Origin: Spongorhabdus nitratireducens
GTDB taxonomy: Bacteria; Pseudomonadota; Gammaproteobacteria; Pseudomonadales; Endozoicomonadaceae
DNA length: 64,000 bases
Direction of reading: 5' to 3'
Assembly (NCBI GenBank): GCA_947387575.1
Contig: CANDOC010000002.1
Location: 64,501-128,500 of the forward strand
Of the stretch, positions 58,301 through 64,000 are shown piece after piece. Position numbers and translations under genes: made by a program. The notes beneath the pieces are model-generated. The model was given only the letters and a program-made list of their open reading frames with translations, was not told the DNA's origin and made no database searches. The stretch's first letter is position 1. Each line of letters begins with the position of its first letter.

Positions 58301-58914
58301 CTGTAGCGGGACAGTGCCCAGCCATACAGGCCAAAATCCAACACCTCCTGAACACTGGCCGGGTAGAACACCGGCATCATCGCATCAATAAAGGCATAAT
58401 CACTTTGATGCGGCAGGGTTGAAGACTTACAGCCATGATCATCACCGGCTACAGCCAATACACCGCCCAGAGCAGAGGTTCCAGCCGCATTGGCATGCTT
58501 GAACACATCTCCACTGCGGTCGACACCAGGCCCCTTGCCATACCAGAGCCCGAATACACCATCGTATCTGGCGCCTTCAAACAGATTTACCTGCTGGGAG
58601 CCCCAAACCGCTGTCGCACCAAGATCTTCGTTAACACCTGGGGTAAAAGTAATGTGGTGCTCTTTAAGATAATCTCGCGCCTGCCAGAGCTGCTTATCCA
58701 GTCCGCCCAGCGGCGAACCTCGGTAGCCGGAAATAAAACCGGCTGTATTGAAACCCATCTTCTGATCCAGCCGGTACTGATCCAGAGGCAGGCGGGCCAG
58801 AGCCTGCACACCATTGATCCAGATCCTGCCTGACTGGCGGGTATATTTATCATCCAGTGAAATATCAGCAGTTTGCCGAGCGGGTACGGAAGGCTGTTCC
58901 TGTATATCATTCAT
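55399..58914 (-). CDS. Fused indolepyruvate ferredoxin oxidoreductase (IorA-IorB type)
   Basis: A 1171-residue fusion oxidising aryl or branched 2-oxo acids to acyl-CoA with ferredoxin. The N-terminal pyrimidine-binding domain begins NGVQALARLPLDQYRLDQ and includes GFISGYRGSPLGGLDKQLW. The TPP domain has CSGCPHNTSTKVPEGSRA and HMGGEGASWIGQAPF. A [4Fe-4S] motif CEGCGDCGVQSNC starts near residue 639. The gamma domain has GIGGTGVITVSALLGMAA, and the C-terminus holds the DUF6537-like helical part (FGHWLLPVMKLLAQGKVLRG). With ldh downstream, the pair can convert amino acids to acyl-CoA. The exact substrate is not fixed by sequence. Confidence 0.9.
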   Translation of the reverse strand: MNDIQEQPSVPARQTADISLDDKYTRQSGRIWINGVQALARLPLDQYRLDQKMGFNTAGFISGYRGSPLGGLDKQLWQARDYLKEHHITFTPGVNEDLGATAVWGSQQVNLFEGARYDGVFGLWYGKGPGVDRSGDVFKHANAAGTSALGGVLAVAGDDHGCKSSTLPHQSDYAFIDAMMPVFYPASVQEVLDFGLYGWALSRYSGCWIGFKVVADVADSSMVVEVRDQLDIKQPREPIPEGKMSIRWPDPPKEQVKRQHEWRLQAAKDFVKANQLDRITHNSQEPKIGILSAGKSWNDVRQVLENLGLGHKECEQLGLRIYKPAMVWPLEPEGAEGFVAGLEEVLVIEEKRPLLESQLKELCYDLPYRPLITGKKDEKGSKQLGSDAELSIDDITRLLARRLLKYASTAAMYTRLKSAAQSVLAETDIPALQRTPHFCSGCPHNTSTKVPEGSRALGGIGCHYMATWMDRNTDTFTHMGGEGASWIGQAPFTETEHVFQNLGDGTYFHSGLLAIRAAQAAGVNITYKILYNDAVAMTGGQSVDGVLDVPSITHQLRAEGIQHIAIVSDDPDKYYGSPDLVDAVTLHHRRELDAVQQKLRDRSGVSVIVYEQTCAAEKRRRRKKGEMHDPQKRVVINSDVCEGCGDCGVQSNCLSVKPLETVHGRKRQIDQSSCNKDFQCVEGFCPSFVTVTGSPLRQPQPVVSNDMQPLPEPEIAACNEPFNIMLTGIGGTGVITVSALLGMAAYLEGKGATLLDQTGLAQKFGAVSSHIRIASSQDAITSLRIPVSQTDLLLGCDMMVATVPEVMSTLDSERSRAIVNDNEAMPAAFLSQPDLAYPASGMESSIKNACGDAAEFIAASRLAESLLGDTIGSNLFMLGYASQKGWLPLKPASIIKAVELNGVAVEFNQQAFVWGRKAAIDYLSVCELAEPQVRDQALPATLEEVIAAEKQHLVRYQDESLAARYEEQVRKVIEAEQRVGPGQQLALAVAQQYSRLLAYKDEYEVARLLSSNEFRESLDKQFEPGFRLYFHLAPPLISRTDPATGRPRKMTFGHWLLPVMKLLAQGKVLRGTIMDPFGYTRDRRLERKLLADYENWLENLDSTLCAENYAQMIELMSLPQQVRGYGPVKHQAAEAIKARQQALLNPLQRRRKDTISYATNRTGNSQSLATH

Positions 58915-59331
58915 AAGCCTGCTCCCTGTTCAGTCTGATAACAGTCTGGCAGATCAACCTGAAAGTCCGACGCACGGACATTAAGCCTGTCCAATACTGC
59001 AGTTATCAGAAGATTCAACGGATCAGCGCACTATGCGGATGCGCACGAAAAGGAATAACAGGAAAGACAGGGTGGGCTCTCTGCAACAGGTACAGGAATA
59101 TTTAACATTGCGGGCTCCTCGGCACAGGGTCACTGTACATATCTTCGCCTCGATCCTGCCGTGCCAATGGCACATTGCAGGTCAGGGCTGATTATTTATT
59201 GTTCTACGACTGAAGCACTGCATGACCTCCCTTGTGGGGAGATCTGCATTCAGAACATCAAAAATTGCCGGGAGTGTCAATTTTCGGGGTAGCCGGAACG
59301 GCTGAAGAAGATACAGCTGACATTCAGATAA
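58915..59331. other. Intergenic region, no gene seen
   Basis: A 417-bp stretch between the oxidoreductase and thioesterase genes, both on the minus strand. No reading frame with a ribosome site and no clear terminator is seen; it contains the oxidoreductase promoter region. Confidence 0.4.
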
Positions 59332-60129
59332 TTATGCAAACACCGTTGCCACCTGCCGCCCTGAGGCAACCAGAGAACCACCGGGTTCATAGATTGAATA
59401 CCCCTGATGGGCATAACCTTCAGCAGCATGATCCACGGTGGTTTCAACATACCACCAACCATTGCTCTCAGCCTTGAGGTCATCAACAATAATATCCAGC
59501 ATCCAGGTCAGAGAGCTTGTAGGAACCGGTTTATTTACAAAAGTAATGACCGGTGTAGGAGGAATATCAGCAATGGCAATCAAGTGCAGCACAGAAGCCG
59601 GCCCGCCATCATTAAATCGGGCCCAGATACCACTTTGGGCTTCACATTTCCCGCTGTAAGGCAGTGAACCTTTTGCCCAGCGCATACTGAAGTTACCAGT
59701 GAAGTTCGGTGTTACACCCGGAATAAAAGGCAATGCAACCAGACTCTCTGGATCAGGCAGCTCAGGTCTGAGTGGTGCTTCAACATTAATCACCGAATCC
59801 CGGCGAACACCAAAACAGGCATTTACGACGCACCCCACTTCACCATTCTGTGACAGCGAAGCCTGCATATGAGTCACATTCTTACCGGTGCGCAATTGTT
59901 GCACTGCAATGGATATTTCACCTTCGCCCACAGGCCCGATAAACGAAACCTGAATGCTGCGTAACGGACGATCATCACCAGATTCCAGCTGCATCGCCCT
60001 GACACCCAGCGCTGCCAGCAGCCCCCCAAATGATGCTCTTCCCTGAGACCAGTTTGAAGACATCTCTACAGTGTATCCCTCATCATTGCGGGAAACCTGC
60101 TCCATCAGAGCGTCAAAAGTTACTGTCAT
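59332..60129 (-). CDS. Acyl-CoA thioesterase-like protein (TesB-like double hotdog)
   Basis: A 265-residue protein of the thioesterase family with two hotdog domains (4HBT_3/TesB-like). The first domain shows WSQGRASFGGLLAALGVRAM and the helix-strand pattern RSIQVSFIGPVGEGEISI; the second shows WARFNDGGPASVLHLIAIAD and SLTWMLDIIVDDL, with the catalytic Asp region DD. Likely hydrolyses acyl-CoA esters. It follows yheU by 42 bp and could work with fadD-driven fatty-acid metabolism. Confidence 0.83.
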   Translation of the reverse strand: MTVTFDALMEQVSRNDEGYTVEMSSNWSQGRASFGGLLAALGVRAMQLESGDDRPLRSIQVSFIGPVGEGEISIAVQQLRTGKNVTHMQASLSQNGEVGCVVNACFGVRRDSVINVEAPLRPELPDPESLVALPFIPGVTPNFTGNFSMRWAKGSLPYSGKCEAQSGIWARFNDGGPASVLHLIAIADIPPTPVITFVNKPVPTSSLTWMLDIIVDDLKAESNGWWYVETTVDHAAEGYAHQGYSIYEPGGSLVASGRQVATVFA

Positions 60130-60171
60130 GCTTGCCTCTTATTTTTCTTTTTTCATTACAGCAAGAACGGG

Positions 60172-60405
60172 TTATTCACTGTCTTGATGCAGTGCCCTTG
60201 CTTCATCTGCCGGCAGAATATTGGTCGATTCAAGCGCAGAATCCCACACAATCATCACTTGCCCGCTTCGCAGTAACTGCATGACCTGATTGATTCGGGA
60301 CTCAAGGGTCGACTCGTCACCATTATCGGTACCATGACGGGATACAAACTCGGAAATCAGGTTTTCCAGCGTCTCCGATTCAAGTTCCTTCCACGGAATA
60401 ATCAC
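60172..60405 (-). CDS. yheU: YheU family protein (UPF0270)
   Basis: A 77-residue protein of the YheU (UPF0270) family, function unknown. It starts MIIPWKELESETLENLISEFVSR, the family signature, and continues through RINQVMQLLRSGQVMIVWDS. An AGGAGAGG-type ribosome site precedes the ATG. It forms a short unit with the thioesterase gene downstream. Confidence 0.88.
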   Translation of the reverse strand: MIIPWKELESETLENLISEFVSRHGTDNGDESTLESRINQVMQLLRSGQVMIVWDSALESTNILPADEARALHQDSE

Positions 60406-60842
60406 CTGTAACCTCTCCTTTTTCCGATATCAAAATAAGCTGGCTTACATCTGTTTTTTTCAGCGTTAAGCACTCTGCGGGTGGGCAGCGACCAAAAGTT
60501 ACCTTAATATCCTGTGCAATAGCAGTGATTTTTCAGTGCCCGGACATTTGCTTTCGAATAATTTGATGTGTGGATTTTTTCATCCTTCAGGCGCAGCGTC
60601 GGGAGCGTAGCTGTAGCTACGAGACCAAAGCGGCAACGCAGCAAGGGTGGAAAAAGACGCCGTCAAAATATTTGAAAGTGAGTTTCTAGGTACTTATGTG
60701 CAGTTCGGCCATATCCCTCCGCAGGTTGCGGCCTTTGTACACCTGTTTCGCTGCAGGCGCAAACGACCATGATTGATGTTCAGTCCCTTTTCCAATACGT
60801 AATAAGTGGCTGATTTCATGGTGACCAGTAATCAAAGACAGG
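60406..60842. other. Intergenic region with a possible dispersed hairpin element
   Basis: Between yheU and the protease gene, 437 bp with no supported gene. It contains the hairpin element described at 60582-60660 and the promoters of both divergent genes, not clearly readable. Confidence 0.4.
60582..60660. repeat. Imperfect palindrome, possible dispersed intergenic element
   Basis: A perfect CGTAGCT-GT-AGCTACG hairpin (60606-60621) is flanked by GC-rich sequences and, further out, by loosely complementary TTTTTTCATCCTT and AGGGTGGAAAAA. The structure resembles REP/ERIC-like intergenic elements. Only one copy is in the window. Confidence 0.4.
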
Positions 60843-63689
60843 ATGGCTATGAAGATTAAGGCGCTCGCCGCCAGTGCTCTGGCTGCTACCCTGGTGCTCA
60901 GTGGGTGTGGTATGACAAACCTGCAACAGCAGGAACAAGATCCGGCATTCAAAGCAGCGACTCTGCAAGACGCTGTTGAAGTTATAAAAAGCCCCCAGGA
61001 TCACCGGGATTATCGCTATATCACTCTGAACAACGGTGTTCAGGTATTACTGATTTCCGATCCGCGCACAGACAAAGCGGCTGCAGCTGTTGATGTAAAT
61101 ACGGGTAGCTTCAATGACCCCGAAGATCGTCTGGGGCTTGCTCACTTTCTCGAGCACATGCTGTTCCTGGGCAATAAGAAATACCCTGAAGTTGACGGTT
61201 ATTTTGAATATATCCGGGCTAATGGTGGTTCCGCCAATGCGTATACCTCCAGCCTGAGAACCAACTACTTCTTTGATATCAACTCAGGTCAGCTGCAGCC
61301 TGCACTGGATCAACTTGCACAGTTTTTTGTGTCCCCAACGCTGGATAAAACCTACGTTGACCGGGAGCGGAATGCTGTCGACTCCGAATACAAGCTGCAC
61401 GCAAAAAACGACAACTGGCGTTTCAATCTGGCACTGAATAACACAGTCAATCCTGAACACCCAGGCAGCCGCTTCAATATTGGCAACCTGGAAACACTGG
61501 ATAACAGTGATGGCGATGTCCTGTGGCAGGATCTGGTCGAATTCTACAAGAAGTATTATGTCGGCCCTAATATCAGTGTTGTGGTTTACGGCAAAGAAAA
61601 CATGGGCACCCTTGAACAATGGGCCCGTGAAGCATTTCAGGACGTTCCTGCCGGTACGAAGGCCAATCAGAAAATTGGTATTCCGCTGTACACCAAAGAA
61701 CAGCTCGGAGTACGTATCAACCTGATTCCCCTCAAGGAAAAGCGCGAGCTGACACTGGACTTCCCCATGCCCAGCGTCATGCATTATTACGAGCTCAAAC
61801 CACTCAAATATCTTGGTCGCCTCATTGGCTACGAAGGCAAGGGCAGTTTACACAGCCTGCTGAAGCAAAAAGGCTGGATTAATTCATTGTCTGCCGGTTC
61901 TCATGACCAGCCTAATGAATACAGCGAGTTTTCAATCAGCATGGATCTGACCCCAACCGGGCTGGAGCATGTGGATGAAATTACCGCACTGGTATTTGAT
62001 TACATAGCCCTGATAAAAAAACAGGGCGTCACCCGGCAACTGTTTGATCAAAGTCGTCAAATAGCATCAACCGCATTCCGCTTCCGTGAACCCGGAGACC
62101 CACAGCGCACTGTTTCCGGACTGGCTGGACGGATGCACTATTATCCACCAGAACATCTGCTGGATAGCGACTTCCTGTGGACCCGTTTTGACAAGAAGCT
62201 GATCGAGAGCCACCTAGATCAGATGACACCTGAGAACCTGCGTCAAATCGTTATTGCTCCCGGGCTGGAGACCGCAAGAGAAGAACAATGGTTTGGCACC
62301 CAGTACAGCATTCAGCCTTTGTCTTCTGACCTGATGAGCCGACTGCATAAACCTCAGGTTCATTCGACGCTGACAATCCCTGCAATCAACCCGTTTATTG
62401 CCACCTCTCTGGACATCAAACAGAGTGCAACCACAGAGTTCCCGGAAATTCTGACCGACCAGAACGGGCTGAAAGTCTGGTTCAAGCATGATGATACTTT
62501 CCGGGTACCACGGGCCGATGTACGGGTTCGATTTACCCGGGAAGGTGCTACTGCTACGCCGCAGGATATGATTCTGCTGTCATTGTACCGCAGTCTGCTG
62601 GATCGCAGCCTGAATGAGTATGGTTATCCGGCGCGGGAAGCGGGTCTGAACTACAGCATTGGCTATGACAGCAGTGGCCTGAGCATTTCCCTGTCCGGAT
62701 ATAACGACAAGCAGGGCGAGCTACTGGCTGCCATCATAAAAGCTATCAAAGAGTTTCGGGTTAATCCGGCCCAGTTCCAGCAGGAAAAAAACAAAACCCT
62801 GAAGAACCTGAATAACCGCAAATTCAGCCCGCCCTATCGTCAGGTAATGGCGCGGATGCAGCAGACATTGTTCGACCGCTCTTATACCGAGCCCACGCTG
62901 ATAGCTGCAGCTGAAAGCGTTACGGTTGAGCAGTTGCAGCAATATGCCGCAACATTTTTCCAGGGCGTCAATATTGAAGCATTCTTCCACGGCAACCTGT
63001 TGCCGGAAGATGTAAACCGGATGACAGCGACCATTACCAAGGGTCTGGACTGGACACCCGCACCACGTTATGACGACCATATTACCTTGCTGGGTTTGCT
63101 TCCAAAGCAAATGATGCAGCAGGAAATGGCGGTTGATCATGACGATTCCGTGTTGATGCGTTATTACCAGAGCAACAAAAAGGACCTGCAGACCCGGGCT
63201 CGTTACGCCTTGCTGGGCAAGATGCTGGGTACACCGTTCTTTAATCAGCTCCGCACTGAGCAGCAACTGGGCTACGTCGCCTTTGCGTCCAACTACCTGA
63301 TTGATAATCAGCCAGGTCTGGTCTTTATGATTCAGTCACCGGTATTGGGACCCGATGGGCTGGGCAAACGCGTTGACGAGTTTGTATTAAAACAGCGTAA
63401 AGCCGTCGTCGATCTGACGAAGGCCGAACTGGATGAATACAAACAGGGCCTGATCGGCAGCTTGCTGAAAAAAGATGCCAACCTCGGCGAGCGCTCTGCC
63501 CGACTGTGGGGTGATGTGCTGGATACAGAGCATGACTTCAGATTAAGGCAGGAGCTGTCAGAGGCAATCAATAAAGTCTCTGCCGCAGAACTCCTCGAAG
63601 CCTATGACCAGGTGTTGATGAGTGATGTGGACAAGCCTCTGACCATCGTCAGTACCGGCAAGGCTCATCAGCAAACCGCAGAAAAATAA
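60843..63689 (+). CDS. Pitrilysin-family (M16) zinc protease, predicted lipoprotein
   Basis: A 948-residue insulinase/pitrilysin homologue (PtrA-like) that degrades small peptides. The inverted zinc motif is HFLEH (His101, Glu104, His105), and Glu182 in VDSEY is the third ligand, 77 residues on as in E. coli PtrA. The N-terminus has a signal peptide ending in lipobox LSGC, with Gly at +2, so the product is probably anchored in the outer membrane, unlike the free periplasmic PtrA. Middle and C-terminal M16 domains are present (LRTEQQLGYVAFAS). Processing depends on LspA. The first ATG at 60843 is used; ATG at 60849 is equally likely. Confidence 0.9.
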   Translation: MAMKIKALAASALAATLVLSGCGMTNLQQQEQDPAFKAATLQDAVEVIKSPQDHRDYRYITLNNGVQVLLISDPRTDKAAAAVDVNTGSFNDPEDRLGLAHFLEHMLFLGNKKYPEVDGYFEYIRANGGSANAYTSSLRTNYFFDINSGQLQPALDQLAQFFVSPTLDKTYVDRERNAVDSEYKLHAKNDNWRFNLALNNTVNPEHPGSRFNIGNLETLDNSDGDVLWQDLVEFYKKYYVGPNISVVVYGKENMGTLEQWAREAFQDVPAGTKANQKIGIPLYTKEQLGVRINLIPLKEKRELTLDFPMPSVMHYYELKPLKYLGRLIGYEGKGSLHSLLKQKGWINSLSAGSHDQPNEYSEFSISMDLTPTGLEHVDEITALVFDYIALIKKQGVTRQLFDQSRQIASTAFRFREPGDPQRTVSGLAGRMHYYPPEHLLDSDFLWTRFDKKLIESHLDQMTPENLRQIVIAPGLETAREEQWFGTQYSIQPLSSDLMSRLHKPQVHSTLTIPAINPFIATSLDIKQSATTEFPEILTDQNGLKVWFKHDDTFRVPRADVRVRFTREGATATPQDMILLSLYRSLLDRSLNEYGYPAREAGLNYSIGYDSSGLSISLSGYNDKQGELLAAIIKAIKEFRVNPAQFQQEKNKTLKNLNNRKFSPPYRQVMARMQQTLFDRSYTEPTLIAAAESVTVEQLQQYAATFFQGVNIEAFFHGNLLPEDVNRMTATITKGLDWTPAPRYDDHITLLGLLPKQMMQQEMAVDHDDSVLMRYYQSNKKDLQTRARYALLGKMLGTPFFNQLRTEQQLGYVAFASNYLIDNQPGLVFMIQSPVLGPDGLGKRVDEFVLKQRKAVVDLTKAELDEYKQGLIGSLLKKDANLGERSARLWGDVLDTEHDFRLRQELSEAINKVSAAELLEAYDQVLMSDVDKPLTIVSTGKAHQQTAEK

Positions 63690-63705
63690 TACCTTTTGCA
63701 ACGAC

Positions 63706-63734
63706 AAAGACTCCGGCTTCAGGCCGGAGTCTTT
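63706..63734. terminator. Terminator shared by protease and Hpt genes
   Basis: A 12-bp stem AAAGACTCCGGC/GCCGGAGTCTTT with a 5-base loop overlaps the stop codon of the minus-strand Hpt gene and lies 17 bp after the protease stop. Confidence 0.72.
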
Positions 63735-64000
63735 AAACTGCTGGCAAATTTATCGATTGATAACACCGACTGTTCATATAACGCCTGCAGTTCCTGCTTT
63801 TGCTTATCTTGCAGTTGTTTTCCGCCTTTGACTTTCTGCTCTGCCAAAGCTGACTGTTTATGCAGCTTTTTCAGCCCCATACTTGCAGCTGCACCTTTCA
63901 AAGAGTGCGTCAGCGATAACTGCTGTTGATCATCGTCCGAAGAGATCAGTTGGGCCATTGTTTTGGCTGTCGAGTCCTTGAACAGAGTGATCATACGCAG
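63719..64000 (-). CDS. Hpt-domain protein, C-terminal end (truncated by window edge)
   Basis: The frame is open to the right edge, so this is the end of a longer protein, probably a hybrid sensor kinase. The visible part is a histidine phosphotransfer domain with SLTHSLKGAAASMGLKKLH, whose first His after Thr is the phospho-acceptor, followed by two more helices ending at SSLKTPA. The partner regulator is not visible. Confidence 0.8.
   Translation of the reverse strand: MRMITLFKDSTAKTMAQLISSDDDQQQLSLTHSLKGAAASMGLKKLHKQSALAEQKVKGGKQLQDKQKQELQALYEQSVLSIDKFASSLKTPA

Overview
The window reads as chromosomal backbone of a gammaproteobacterium, most likely a marine member of the Oceanospirillales. 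Gene content and the mix of Pseudomonas-like synteny with large secreted, effector-like proteins suggest the Endozoicomonas/Hahella neighbourhood; this assignment is inference. The backbone order pilS-pilR, minor pilins, ispH-fkpB-lspA, ileS-ribF, murJ, rpsT, proB-obgE-rpmA-rplU, ispB matches, from memory, the order in Pseudomonas aeruginosa. Several junctions of that backbone carry extra genes.

Region 1 (1-15.8 kb) is a type IV pilus region. It holds the end of the sensor kinase PilS, the sigma-54 regulator PilR, a MarC-family protein, an AspT-type transporter, a FimX-like degenerate GGDEF/EAL protein and a minus-strand operon fimT/U-pilV-pilW-pilX-pilY1-pilE. Region 2 (15.9-29.7 kb) is a housekeeping block: ispH-fkpB-lspA, then ileS-ribF, then murJ. 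Between lspA and ileS sits a 4.5 kb insertion: an MFS transporter, a 215-residue protein with a cysteine-protease-like Cys-His-Asp pattern, an FdhD homologue lacking its two key cysteines, and a secreted lysine/proline-rich protein. A Na/phosphate symporter lies between ribF and murJ.

Region 3 (29.7-42.8 kb) carries rpsT, an MHS-type transporter, proB, obgE, rpmA-rplU and ispB. The normally adjacent divergent pair rplU/ispB is split by one 6.3 kb gene for a 2111-residue secreted protein. That protein has proline-rich segments, clustered tyrosine motifs like host-kinase substrates, and repeated jelly-roll-like modules. Region 4 (42.8-64 kb) is mixed: a DUF2789 protein, a degenerate GIY-YIG protein, a Na+/H+ antiporter family protein, an unrecognised cytosolic protein, gor, rlmG, fadD (with a perfect FNR/Anr-type box upstream), an orphan twin-ATPase ABC protein, a shikimate-kinase-like protein, leucine dehydrogenase, a fused indolepyruvate oxidoreductase, an acyl-CoA thioesterase, yheU, a lipoprotein pitrilysin and the end of an Hpt-domain protein.

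The genes cooperate mainly in pilus assembly and twitching control (pilSR, fimX, minor pilins, PilY1), in isoprenoid and lipoprotein processing (ispH, ispB, lspA), in translation (ileS, rpsT, rpmA, rplU, rlmG) and in amino-acid and fatty-acid catabolism (ldh, iorAB, fadD, thioesterase). No tRNA, rRNA, insertion sequence or CRISPR array was found. The most interesting candidates for undescribed biology are the 2111-residue secreted protein, the Cys-His-Asp protein with its neighbours, and the cysteine-less FdhD.
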